Below are positions 1-8,236 of a stretch of DNA of 57,039 bases, piece after piece. Each line of letters opens with the position of its first letter. Within the stretch, counting starts at the first letter, position 1. The position numbers were made by a program, and so were the translations under genes. The notes beneath the pieces were generated by a model that was not told the DNA's origin, searched no databases, and saw only the letters and a program-made list of their open reading frames with translations. This DNA is from Candidatus Zambryskibacteria bacterium RIFCSPLOWO2_02_FULL_51_21 (GTDB lineage Bacteria > Patescibacteriota > Minisyncoccia > Phycocordibacterales > Zambryskibacteraceae), in contig MHWQ01000002.1 in the NCBI GenBank assembly GCA_001824255.1, positions 336,533 to 393,571 of the forward strand, given 5' to 3'.

Positions 1-14
1 GTTTGTGCCCACAC

Positions 15-428
15 TTAAGAAATTCCCGTCTGTTCCTGAATCTGCTTGTACGCGAACTGCCCGTAGTTCTCGGCGTCAAGCTGGCTTACCGACGTGAGAA
101 ATCTGATGAGTGAGATGACCTCCTCAAATTCCTTGTCGGAAAAGGCCGCCTGGTGGTCGTAAACAAGCGCCCGATACCGGCTGGCGATCCGGAACAAATC
201 CTTCTTCGTCATGTTCCGGTTGGCGAGCGCCCGCATCGCCATGTTGTATGATTCGCAAGGGCTCATCTCTCCCCCGAGAACCATTTCCACTTCCACGAAG
301 AAGTTGTCGACTTCCTCGCAGATGTTGTCGAGAACGCTGGCGTGCCTGCCGTTCAGCTGGACAGAGAAACACGTCACCATAGCGGCAGCCGAGCTACGCA
401 AATCTCTCGAACCACCAATCTGAGGCAT
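15..428 (-). CDS. hypothetical protein (ORFan-like), start at MPQIGG
   Basis: ORF; ATG preceded by AAGGAGGGACAT (strong SD). Confidence 0.65.
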   Translation of the reverse strand: MPQIGGSRDLRSSAAAMVTCFSVQLNGRHASVLDNICEEVDNFFVEVEMVLGGEMSPCESYNMAMRALANRNMTKKDLFRIASRYRALVYDHQAAFSDKEFEEVISLIRFLTSVSQLDAENYGQFAYKQIQEQTGIS

Positions 429-487
429 ATGTCCCTCCTTGAGCAAGTCTATTGTAAGTATATTCCTTTATATAAATTTTGCCCGAC

Positions 488-521
488 AATGAAAACCCCG
501 GCATTAGCCGGGGTTTTCATT
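488..521. terminator. bidirectional hairpin terminator
   Basis: aatgaaaaccccggcattagccggggttttcatt. Confidence 0.75.
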
Positions 522-528
522 GTCACTT

Positions 529-627
529 TTAAGATTCGCGGCTGTTCATAGAGGACCTCGCCCGGCGCGCCGCCTGCGCTTTCTTGATATTGCGGCGGGC
601 CGCTTCCCGCTGTTTGCGTGATGCCAT
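529..627 (-). CDS. very small basic protein MASRKQREAARRNIKKAQAARRARSSMNSRES (32 aa)
   Basis: open frame ATG..TAA not in ORF track (too short); highly basic composition. Confidence 0.4.
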   Translation of the reverse strand: MASRKQREAARRNIKKAQAARRARSSMNSRES

Positions 628-671
628 AGATTTGCGTTAGCTAGTAATTCGCCCTCGCAATGTGAGACGAA

Positions 672-1130
672 TCACTTCCTGTCTATCTTACGGAAAAGTT
701 CGAGCAGTAGTTCATTCTGATTTTCGAGATGTGCGATAATCACTTCGATTTCCTGTTGAGCCCGGCGGTCCACTTCGAAATCCTTCTGGGCGCGCCATTC
801 CGCGGCCCTGCCTTCTATATTTTGTCCGACCATGATAATGGGCAAGAGAATAAGCTGGAGAATGTTGGAAGCAAAGAGCCAAATGACGAAAGCTGGCCCG
901 GGGTCGAAGCGCACTTCGACCGGAGCGAGCATGTTCCAGGCAAGCCAGACAATAGTCCAGACGAGGATGATGAAGAAGAACCCGAGTGAGCCGATTATTT
1001 TATGTATGAAGACGGCGAACCTTTCGGACCTGGTCAGGACCGAGCGGTGCGTCCGGTATTGCCCGTGGCCAAGCGCCGTAAGCGTTGCTCTCAACTCGTG
1101 CAGGGTCGGCGGATTGTGTTTGTATTCCAT
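672..1130 (-). CDS. DUF1003-type membrane protein
   Basis: two TM helices with LFASNILQLILLPIIMVGQN..A..D..A..E-x-E pattern typical of DUF1003. Confidence 0.8.
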   Translation of the reverse strand: MEYKHNPPTLHELRATLTALGHGQYRTHRSVLTRSERFAVFIHKIIGSLGFFFIILVWTIVWLAWNMLAPVEVRFDPGPAFVIWLFASNILQLILLPIIMVGQNIEGRAAEWRAQKDFEVDRRAQQEIEVIIAHLENQNELLLELFRKIDRK

Positions 1131-1176
1131 GTGTTAATAGCATATAATAAACGTCAATATAAGTTATACACAGAAG

Positions 1177-1680
1177 TTGCCAGAACCTCGCATCAACCAT
1201 AGGATTTCCGCACGCGAACTACGCGTCATCGGGCCCCAAGGGGAGAACCTAGGCGTCCTCACGCTCTCAGAAGCCATCAGGGCGGCCTCTGAACATCAGC
1301 TCGACCTCATAGAAATTTCTCCCAGCGCCACCCCGCCGGTAGCGAGAATCGCCGACTTCGGCAAGTGGCTCTACGAGGAGAACAAGAAACAGAAAGCTTC
1401 TAAGAAGCCGCGCTCCTCGGAGGTCAAAACCGTGCAGGTGAAGCTCGGCACCGGCGACCACGACCTCATGCTCAAGGCTAAGTCGGCTTCGAAGTGGCTT
1501 ACCGAGGGCAACAGGGTGCGGGTGGACCTCTTCCTCCCCGGCCGCTCCAAGTACATGGACGAGAAATTCCTCAAAGAGAGGATTGAGCGCATGCTCCAGC
1601 TCATCTCCGTGGACTACAAGATTGCCGACCCAGCCAGGAAGAGCCCGAAGGGCATGAGTTGCCTCATCGAACGGGCCTAA
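1177..1680 (+). CDS. infC: translation initiation factor IF-3, TTG start
   Basis: RINHRISARELRVIGPQGENLGVL...; followed by rpmI-rplT. Confidence 0.93.
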   Translation: MPEPRINHRISARELRVIGPQGENLGVLTLSEAIRAASEHQLDLIEISPSATPPVARIADFGKWLYEENKKQKASKKPRSSEVKTVQVKLGTGDHDLMLKAKSASKWLTEGNRVRVDLFLPGRSKYMDEKFLKERIERMLQLISVDYKIADPARKSPKGMSCLIERA

Positions 1681-1689
1681 CCCAACGGC

Positions 1690-1709
1690 CCTGCCTGCCG
1701 GCAGGCAGG
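1690..1709. repeat. dispersed palindrome CCTGCCTGCCGGCAGGCAGG (intergenic copy)
   Basis: exact 20-nt palindrome, 7 copies/variants in window. Confidence 0.95.
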
Positions 1710-1749
1710 CTAGACAAACCTCGATAAATCCGTATTATAGAGCCCTGCT

Positions 1750-1938
1750 ATGAAGACTAATAAGTCATATTCAAAGCGAATCAAGGTGACCAAGTCCGGC
1801 AAACTCCTTTCGAGGAAGGCCGGCCAGAACCACTTCAACGCCAAGGACAGGCGACCGGCGAAATCGGCCAAGAACCGCTCGTCGGAATTTCATATTTCGA
1901 ATAAATCTGCTTCCAGATATCTAGTTAATATAAAGTAA
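1750..1938 (+). CDS. rpmI: ribosomal protein L35
   Basis: MKTNKSYSKRIKVTKSGKLLSRKAGQNHF. Confidence 0.92.
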   Translation: MKTNKSYSKRIKVTKSGKLLSRKAGQNHFNAKDRRPAKSAKNRSSEFHISNKSASRYLVNIK

Positions 1939-1939
1939 C

Positions 1940-2284
1940 ATGACTCGAGTAAAGAAAGGAGTAAACGCGCTTAAGTCGAGGAGAAATATTCTCAGGAAGG
2001 TTAAGGGCTACCGCCACGGCAGGAAATCGAAGGAGCGCATGGCAAACGAAGCCATCGTCCATGCCGGCGTCTACGCCTTCGCGCACAGGAAAGACAAGAA
2101 GGGCGACTTCCGCCGCCTCTGGAACGTCCGCATGTCGGCATTGCTCAAGGCCGAGGGCCTCTCCTACTCCAAGTTCATTCCACTTTTGAAAAAGCATAGC
2201 ATCGCTTTGGACAGAAAAATTCTCGCCGGCTTAGCACAAAACAACCCCGAAACTTTCAGGAAGATTATTGAAACTGTGAAGTAA
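1940..2284 (+). CDS. rplT: ribosomal protein L20
   Basis: MTRVKKGVNALKSRRNILRKVKGYRHGRKSKERMANEA. Confidence 0.95.
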   Translation: MTRVKKGVNALKSRRNILRKVKGYRHGRKSKERMANEAIVHAGVYAFAHRKDKKGDFRRLWNVRMSALLKAEGLSYSKFIPLLKKHSIALDRKILAGLAQNNPETFRKIIETVK

Positions 2285-2288
2285 GAGC

Positions 2289-2316
2289 GAACGGCCAACG
2301 CAAGTCGGCCGTTTTG
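2289..2316 (+). terminator. hairpin terminator after rplT
   Basis: acggccaacgcaagtcggccgtttt. Confidence 0.6.
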
Positions 2317-2318
2317 AT

Positions 2319-2807
2319 TCAGAGTGGCAGGAGTGGGATGTGGACTTCTGGACATTGTTCGGAAAGAGCTCTCCTTACCCTCTCTTGCCAAACCGGCCAG
2401 ATAGACTTCGACAACCCGCGCTTGTCGGCGATCAGGAAATCGATAATCTCCGATACCTGCGTTTTCCATTCGTGAGCATTGTGCTGCTGCTGGTATTCGG
2501 CGTATTTTTCCTTGAGCGCAGACCTGTAGTTGTGGCTCAGGAAATTCTGGACCCCTCCCCAGATTTCAAGTCCGGCGAAGCTGTCGCTGTCGACACAGTC
2601 TTCCGGCCACATCTTACGAATGACATCCACTCCCTGGAAAATCATTTGGCCGATACTTAGCCGACCCCAGTCGGAACACGGACCATCTCCGCAAATGACG
2701 TAGAGAAAGTCCATATCACTCTGGTAGAAACATAGAGGTTTGCCGTCCGGCTTTTTAGCCAGCGCTTCGAGAAAACAAAAGAAATCCGAACTGATGATTA
2801 GAGACAA
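2319..2807 (-). CDS. hypothetical protein
   Basis: 162-aa ORF, TTG start behind AAGGAGGAGGAG. Confidence 0.6.
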   Translation of the reverse strand: MSLIISSDFFCFLEALAKKPDGKPLCFYQSDMDFLYVICGDGPCSDWGRLSIGQMIFQGVDVIRKMWPEDCVDSDSFAGLEIWGGVQNFLSHNYRSALKEKYAEYQQQHNAHEWKTQVSEIIDFLIADKRGLSKSIWPVWQERVRRALSEQCPEVHIPLLPL

Positions 2808-2839
2808 CTCCTCCTCCTTTGTGAGAACAGTCTAAAGTA

Positions 2840-3259
2840 TTATTTTAACATAGAAACGGAAGGATTATGCTTTATTCCAATAAACACCGCGAGAAGTGCG
2901 CCAACGGCGTCAGATAGAAGGTCATGCATAACGTCTAGATAATACTTGGCTTCGACAGCGTCGGTAATGCCGTTTACGTATTCAAAAATTTCCCATCCTA
3001 TCCCCACGGCCATAACCAGCAGGAAAACCGCCAGCACGGCAAAAATTTTTTTCCTCGGCGCGCCGCGAAAAATAATACCGGAAAGAAAAAGTCCCCAATA
3101 TAGCCCGAGTCCGCCCGCAAAACTGACCAGGAAATGTACCATCCAGTCGAACCACCAATAAGTCCAGTACAAATATAATTCGCCGGCCAGAAAGTGTAAC
3201 GCTGTGGTAATTATCGCGAGAAAAAGGACAAGGAACAGTATGAAATTATTTTTTCTCAT
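2840..3259 (-). CDS. small integral membrane protein (DUF2238/VanZ-like appearance)
   Basis: 4 TM segments; WFDWMVHFLVSFAGGLGLYWG and GWEIFEY..DVMHDLLSDAVGA motifs. Confidence 0.65.
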   Translation of the reverse strand: MRKNNFILFLVLFLAIITTALHFLAGELYLYWTYWWFDWMVHFLVSFAGGLGLYWGLFLSGIIFRGAPRKKIFAVLAVFLLVMAVGIGWEIFEYVNGITDAVEAKYYLDVMHDLLSDAVGALLAVFIGIKHNPSVSMLK

Positions 3260-3277
3260 TGAATAAGTCTAGCATAA

Positions 3278-3309
3278 ACGGAAATCCCGACCGAAGTCGG
3301 GATTTCCGT
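3278..3309 (-). terminator. 14-bp hairpin with UUCG loop on - strand
   Basis: ACGGAAATCCCGAC-TTCG-GTCGGGATTTCCGT. Confidence 0.7.
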
Positions 3310-3310
3310 T

Positions 3311-3431
3311 AGGGTTATTTTGGTATACCCTAGTTTCTAAACTAGGTGGGTGTCAGCTCTGTGCCCCGAGAGGCAGAGAGACATACGACTCCCTGAAAAT
3401 GTTTTAGCTAGATAATACCTCAAATAACCCT
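3311..3431 (-). ncRNA. candidate structured ncRNA, 121 nt
   Basis: closing stem AGGGTTATTT/AAATAACCCT, second stem GGTAT/ATACC, hairpins CCTAGTTT-AAACTAGG and GTATGTC..GACAC/CTCTG..CAGAG; TATAAT 6 nt before the 5' end; hairpin directly after. Confidence 0.5.
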
Positions 3432-3550
3432 GCCACTATTATAACGTGCGAGAAAACTTTTTCTTGTTGATAATATATAGACGAAGGGTCCAAAATATTC
3501 CGTACTCGTGGCTTTGTTGCTTCGTCAAAAAACGCTACTCCAAAATACCT

Positions 3551-4138
3551 TTACGCATCAACGCCAAAACGTTTGTAGGTCAACACCTTATTCTTGCCGA
3601 ACCAGTGTTGAATCTCATGTTGCGCCTCCTCGGCAGTTTCAGAAGCATGGACAAGATTCATCACGGCCCGTTTCTCGGCATTCGCAAGAGCTGGAGAGTC
3701 AATAGAGAAATCACCTCTGATAGTACCCATATCGGCCTGGAATGGCAGTGTCGGTCCGGCAATTTTCCTTACCGTATCTACGGCGTGAAGCCCTTGTACA
3801 ATCATTCGAACTAAGGGAGCCGAAGTCAGATAGTCAATTACCCAGCTGCGTACCATCGGACCAATTTTAGCCGGGTCATCACTACCCACAAGCGGCACTG
3901 GGTCAATACCGTATTTTTTGTAAGTACTAAGACTTTTTTCACCCAGACGAGTAATCCAAGCTTCGTCTTTTGGATAGTGGGCATCAATTTGTTCCGCAGT
4001 TGGCTGGAACATTTCCAGGGCCACAATTTTCAAATCTCTCTGTTCAAACCTTTTTATGATTTCACCAATCAATCCCTTCTGTACGGCATCCGGCTTAATC
4101 AGGACGAATGTTTGTTCTTCTTTAAAATGCTTGATCAT
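3551..4138 (-). CDS. ndk: nucleoside-diphosphate kinase (extended, 195 aa)
   Basis: FVLIKPDAVQKGLIGEIIKRFE...LTSAPLVRMIVQG...GTIRGDF...NLVHASE. Confidence 0.9.
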   Translation of the reverse strand: MIKHFKEEQTFVLIKPDAVQKGLIGEIIKRFEQRDLKIVALEMFQPTAEQIDAHYPKDEAWITRLGEKSLSTYKKYGIDPVPLVGSDDPAKIGPMVRSWVIDYLTSAPLVRMIVQGLHAVDTVRKIAGPTLPFQADMGTIRGDFSIDSPALANAEKRAVMNLVHASETAEEAQHEIQHWFGKNKVLTYKRFGVDA

Positions 4139-4160
4139 GGAAAACTCATCTTATCAGAAA

Positions 4161-4190
4161 AGCCCGCCCAGGTGAAGCATGGGCGGGCTT
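4161..4190. terminator. hairpin terminator
   Basis: agcccgcccaggtgaagcatgggcgggctt. Confidence 0.65.
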
Positions 4191-4201
4191 CCCTGGCGGG
4201 C

Positions 4202-4318
4202 TTAAAGGTAGTGCGTGACACACTCGAGTAGGGCGATGAACGCGATAATCGTCAGCGCCACCAGAAACGCTCTCTCGTGCTTATCGAGCCACAATGTGAC
4301 TCGCCAATACAGACTCAT
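4202..4318 (-). CDS. 38-aa single-TM small protein MSLYWRVTLWLDKHERAFLVALTIIAFIALLECVTHYL
   Basis: AAGGAGGCTTACATG SD; own TTGACA-N17-TAAGAT promoter. Confidence 0.55.
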   Translation of the reverse strand: MSLYWRVTLWLDKHERAFLVALTIIAFIALLECVTHYL

Positions 4319-4346
4319 GTAAGCCTCCTTGGGCTAATCTTTTTCC

Positions 4347-4375
4347 ATCTTAGCACAACCGTATCTATTTGTCAA
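4347..4375 (-). promoter_or_regulatory. sigma70-type promoter TTGACA-N17-TAAGAT
   Basis: hexamers at 4370-4375 and 4347-4352 (- strand). Confidence 0.65.
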
Positions 4376-5141
4376 GTGTCAAAACTATGTTGCCTTTTTC
4401 GGTAATAGCCACCGTGTGTTCGAAATGGGCGCTCCGAGAGCCGTCTCTGGTCTTTATAGTGTAGCCGTCCTTCATCTGCCGTATGCCGCCCCTGCCTGCG
4501 TTTACCATGGGTTCTATGGCCAGGACCATGCCCGGCACCAGTTTCTCCCCTTCCCCTTTCCTTCCGACATTCGGCACGTATGGTTCTTCATGGAGAGCAT
4601 AGCCCAGACCGTGGCCGACCAAATCTTCCGCCAGAGAAAACCTCGTCTCACTCACAACCTTGCTTATGGCGAAGCCAATGTCGCCTGTGTGGTTGCCGGG
4701 CTTCGCGGCAGCAATACCCGCTTCAAGCGCCCGCTTCGTCGCCTTGAGCAATTCGCGCGCTTCATCGTCTACCGCTCCCACCGGCACGGTGATGGCCGAG
4801 TCGGTAAAAAGCCCCTGGTGAATTACCGAGAGGTCGATGGCCACAACGTCGCCCTGCTTCAGCACCTTCGGTGTCTCGTTGGGTATGCCGTGGACAATCT
4901 CGTCGTTTATGGAAATGCAAAGTGCCGCCGGGAAGGGCCTCTTCGCTCCCGCGGGCGTGTAACCCAAATGGGCGGGTTTATCCCCGCCCGCCTTAACCAG
5001 CGCGAGTGCCTCTTCTTCAAGTGCCAGAGTGGAAACACCCGGCTCGACCATCTCGGCGAGGAGACGCAAAATTTCGGCGTGCCTTCGCCCGCCTTCTTTC
5101 AAGATTTCTATTTCTTTTTCGCTTTTAAGCCGAATAGTCAT
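4365..5141 (-). CDS. map: methionine aminopeptidase type I
   Basis: GDVVAIDLSV..LFTDSAITVPVG..GHGLGYALHEEPYVPN..EPM. Confidence 0.95.
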   Translation of the reverse strand: MTIRLKSEKEIEILKEGGRRHAEILRLLAEMVEPGVSTLALEEEALALVKAGGDKPAHLGYTPAGAKRPFPAALCISINDEIVHGIPNETPKVLKQGDVVAIDLSVIHQGLFTDSAITVPVGAVDDEARELLKATKRALEAGIAAAKPGNHTGDIGFAISKVVSETRFSLAEDLVGHGLGYALHEEPYVPNVGRKGEGEKLVPGMVLAIEPMVNAGRGGIRQMKDGYTIKTRDGSRSAHFEHTVAITEKGNIVLTLDK

Positions 5142-5733
5142 GCGACGCGATAATCTCGGCGTGCACCTCTTCTATGGTTTGTTCGCCGTTTATCTCGAAG
5201 AAGCGATAATACGGGTTTGCGCGGAAATATTCAACCGCCGGCATGACGTCCTTGTCGAACCAGTCGAGGCGCTTGTCTATCCTCGAGAGATTGACGTCGT
5301 CGGCCCGGCCGCGCGCCAGGAGCCGCTTCTCGGACCATTCCCGCGAAACATTTATGTAAATCACGGCCGGCTTATCCCGGCCGTAGAACTTCAGGGCCGA
5401 AGTGAGAATCTCCGCCTCATCGAGCGCCCGCGGCGCCCCGTCGAAGACTAGGTGCATGTCGGCATCAAGCTCGCTTAAAAGTATGTGCGACCACATGTAA
5501 CAGGCCAGGAAGTCCGGCTGGCGCTCATCAACTTCATAAATTTTCTTGGAAAGCTTCGCAGAGAAGTTTTCCCCGCGCAAGAAGCGGCGGAAATGCTCGC
5601 CCGTCTCGACGTAGAGAACCTGCCTGCCGGCAGGCAGGTCTGGCTCGAACTTTCTGATGCGATTTTTGAAAAGTTCGGCCTGAGTCCCCTTGCCGCACCC
5701 CGACCGACCGATGAAAATGATTGTTTGTAGCAC
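5125..5733 (-). CDS. adk: adenylate kinase with in-frame palindrome insertion
   Basis: FIGRSGCGKGTQAELFKN...DLPAGRQVLYVETGEHFR; secY-adk-map order. Confidence 0.88.
   Translation of the reverse strand: MLQTIIFIGRSGCGKGTQAELFKNRIRKFEPDLPAGRQVLYVETGEHFRRFLRGENFSAKLSKKIYEVDERQPDFLACYMWSHILLSELDADMHLVFDGAPRALDEAEILTSALKFYGRDKPAVIYINVSREWSEKRLLARGRADDVNLSRIDKRLDWFDKDVMPAVEYFRANPYYRFFEINGEQTIEEVHAEIIASHDYSA
5619..5638. repeat. dispersed palindrome, in-frame in adk
   Basis: cctgcctgccggcaggcagg. Confidence 0.95.
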
Positions 5734-5758
5734 ACAATCATTATAAACCCAAAAGAAA

Positions 5759-7030
5759 TTAATATTCGCGGACCGAAATCTGCGCGTCTATCTTTTTTAC
5801 CAAATCAATGACAACCGACACCACGATGAGAAGCGCCGTGCCGCCGATGGCAAGCGACTGAATGCCGGTAATAGAACGCAATATAAGAGGCAAAATAGCG
5901 ATAACGCCAAGGAAGAGCGCGCCGACGAGAGTGAGGCGCGTCAGCACTCGTGAAATGTAATCAGCGGTAGAAAGTCCGGGTCGCACGCCGGGAATGAAGG
6001 CTCCCGTCTTCTGCAAATTGGTCGAAATCTGGTCGGGGTCGAAGGTGACTGCCGTGTAGAAGTAGGTAAAGAGCACTACCAGGACAAAGTAAGCGCTGGT
6101 GTAGAACCAGGTATTGGCGAGAAGGCCGAGGAAGAAGCTGGAGAGGCCGGAAACAGCTGAGACATTGGACTGCGAGAGGAACTGGAAAATCATCTGGGGA
6201 AAAAGGAGAAGCGAGAGAGCGAAGATTATCGGGATAACGCCAGCCTGATTCACTCGCAAGGGAAGATAGGTTGAGAGACCTCCGTAGGATTTCCCGCCGC
6301 GAACCTGCTTGGCATAGGTAATGGGTATCGGCCGCTCCGCTTCCGTCACCACAACCACGCCGAAGGTGACAAGGAGTGCTACCGCGAGCCCCGCGAGATA
6401 TATTGGCAGCTGCGAGGCATCGAAGGTAAATGTTAGTTGCGAGAGAGTGGCCGGCAAACGCGCCACGATGCCTGCGAAGATGATGAGCGAAACGCCGTTG
6501 CCGATGCCGAATTCCGTTATAAGCTCGCCTATCCAGACAAGAAGCATCGAGCCCGCGACAATTATAAGAAGGTCCACCCCGAGCTGGGTGAAAGATAATG
6601 GCGGCAGAACCGACTGATTCTGCAGAAGCTTGATAAAGGCGTATCCCTGGAGAAGGGCCAGAGGTACTGTGAGGAGCCGTGAGTACTGCGCGAAACGCTT
6701 CCTGCCTGCCTCGCCCTCTTCCTGATACAGCGCCTTGAGCTTCGGCGACATGACCGTCATGAGTTGCATGATGATGGAGCCCGTGATGTAGGGGCCGACG
6801 CCAAGCATGACTATCGATAGATTCGAGAGACCGCCGCCCGAGAAGATATTGAGAAGACTCAGAAACTCGCTGCCGGAGAAAAGGGACTGGAGCCGGAGCA
6901 CATCAATGCCCGGGATGGGGATGACGGCGAAGATTCTAGCCACGGCGAGAAGTCCCAGCGCGAAGAAGATGCGCCTGCGCAACGTCGGGTCTCCGAAAAT
7001 AAACTGGAGTTTCTCTAAGACCTTGGACAT
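5759..7030 (-). CDS. secY: preprotein translocase subunit SecY
   Basis: 10-TM protein, IPIPGID..., QQEGEAGRKRFAQYSR-like loop. Confidence 0.96.
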   Translation of the reverse strand: MSKVLEKLQFIFGDPTLRRRIFFALGLLAVARIFAVIPIPGIDVLRLQSLFSGSEFLSLLNIFSGGGLSNLSIVMLGVGPYITGSIIMQLMTVMSPKLKALYQEEGEAGRKRFAQYSRLLTVPLALLQGYAFIKLLQNQSVLPPLSFTQLGVDLLIIVAGSMLLVWIGELITEFGIGNGVSLIIFAGIVARLPATLSQLTFTFDASQLPIYLAGLAVALLVTFGVVVVTEAERPIPITYAKQVRGGKSYGGLSTYLPLRVNQAGVIPIIFALSLLLFPQMIFQFLSQSNVSAVSGLSSFFLGLLANTWFYTSAYFVLVVLFTYFYTAVTFDPDQISTNLQKTGAFIPGVRPGLSTADYISRVLTRLTLVGALFLGVIAILPLILRSITGIQSLAIGGTALLIVVSVVIDLVKKIDAQISVREY

Positions 7031-7036
7031 GAGTGT

Positions 7037-7071
7037 AGCTTACAGCTTTTAGCTTTTAGCTGCCAGCTTTT
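7037..7071. repeat. degenerate heptamer array (AGCTTAC)(AGCTTTT)(AGCTTTT)(AGCTGCC)(AGCTTTT)
   Basis: five units with exact period 7. Confidence 0.85.
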
Positions 7072-7306
7072 CTTTGAGAGTGGCGCCGGTAAGTCTGGGC
7101 TGGAAAGATTTAAGGGAAGACTTGCCGCGGCCGCGGAGCTTCGGCACGCGCTTAATGACATCCCGGAGCTCTGGACGATTCTTGTGACCGGCGCGGGCGT
7201 TCTGACCCTTGGTGCCGCGTCCTGCGGTCTTGCCGCGCGTGCCGCCGCGCCCGACTTGGCGGGAAGTTTTGTTCGGAGTTTTTCTTTTGAGCGTGTGGAA
7301 CTGCAT
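7049..7306 (-). CDS. rplO: ribosomal protein L15, C-terminally truncated (85 aa)
   Basis: MQFHTLKRKTPNKTSRQVGRGGTRGKTAGRGTKGQNARAG; between rpsE and secY. Confidence 0.88.
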   Translation of the reverse strand: MQFHTLKRKTPNKTSRQVGRGGTRGKTAGRGTKGQNARAGHKNRPELRDVIKRVPKLRGRGKSSLKSFQPRLTGATLKEKLAAKS

Positions 7307-7331
7307 GTTATTTATAGTGAGCGTAGTCGAA

Positions 7332-7907
7332 CTATTTGTGCCAGCTTTTGAGCTTGGTGGTTTCGAGCTTCTTCAGTGCTTTGACCGCGGCGTAGGCATT
7401 GTTGGCACTGTTCTTGCTCCTGGACATGAGCTTCGCTCCTATCTCCTTCAGGCCCGCGAGTTCAAGCACTGTTCGCACGGAGCTGCCGGCGAGGATGCCC
7501 TTGCCTCTTACCGGCCTGATTTTCACCCAGGAGGAGGCGTGCTTGGCCTCGGTGTCGTGCGGGATGGACATTGTATTGGTCGTATTGACGGTAATCATGT
7601 TCTTCTTGGCGTCGCGGAAGGCCTTCTCGATGGCGACAGGCGTGTCTGTCGCCTTGCCCTGGCCCACGCCCACCTGGCCCTTCCTGTTACCGGCCACGAG
7701 CGCCACCGAGAAGCTGAAGCGCCTGCCTCCAGCCATAACGCGGGTTACCCGGCGCATGGAAACAATTTTCTGGTCGAATTCCGGCTTGATGCGCGCTTCC
7801 CTGCGGGCAGGACGCCGTCCCGGCCGGCGTTCCCGCCTGTCGGAAGTATGCTTTTGACCCGTCTGAGTATTTGCCGTAACAGCTCCTGGTGTTTGTTTTT
7901 CTTCCAT
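7332..7907 (-). CDS. rpsE: ribosomal protein S5
   Basis: VTRVMAGGRRFSFSVALVAGNRKGQVGVGQGKA. Confidence 0.95.
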   Translation of the reverse strand: MEEKQTPGAVTANTQTGQKHTSDRRERRPGRRPARREARIKPEFDQKIVSMRRVTRVMAGGRRFSFSVALVAGNRKGQVGVGQGKATDTPVAIEKAFRDAKKNMITVNTTNTMSIPHDTEAKHASSWVKIRPVRGKGILAGSSVRTVLELAGLKEIGAKLMSRSKNSANNAYAAVKALKKLETTKLKSWHK

Positions 7908-7910
7908 AAA

Positions 7911-8222
7911 TTAAAATTTGAGTCCTCCCTCGCGCGCCGCTTCGGCCAGAGCACGCACCTTGCCGGTATAAACGTAACCCCCGCGGTCGAAAACGACTGA
8001 ATTGATTTTTTTGACCGATGCCGCCTTGGCAATTTCATTGCCTACTTTAGCGGCATCGGTCCCCTTGGCCGAAGCCAGAGTCTTGCCGGCTGCATCATCA
8101 ACAAGCTGCGCGTAAACGGCGGTATTTGATTTGAAGACAGAAAGGCGCGGACGGAGAGCCGTGCCCGAAATCTTAGCGCGGATTTTCTTTCTCTTCCTGT
8201 CTCTGGCTGATTGCTTGTTCAT
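7911..8222 (-). CDS. rplR: ribosomal protein L18
   Basis: [22 protein letters not shown]...[26 protein letters not shown]. Confidence 0.94.
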   Translation of the reverse strand: MNKQSARDRKRKKIRAKISGTALRPRLSVFKSNTAVYAQLVDDAAGKTLASAKGTDAAKVGNEIAKAASVKKINSVVFDRGGYVYTGKVRALAEAAREGGLKF

Positions 8223-8236
8223 GATTTTAAAAAATC

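Noticed and set aside
6709-6725. CCTGCCTGCC half-site of the palindrome family in secY
   Set aside because: It encodes the conserved SecY EEGEAGRKRF loop; no mirrored arm, so not a member.
7306-7332. Missing L30 (rpmD) as a novel observation
   Set aside because: Loss of L30 is already well described for CPR bacteria; kept only as context.
7209-8000. Long + strand ORFs opposite the ribosomal cluster (also 778-range ORFs such as 12821..13504, 15778..16653, 20530..21375)
   Set aside because: Antisense shadows of well-identified genes; composition reflects the complementary reading frame, no recognisable domains.
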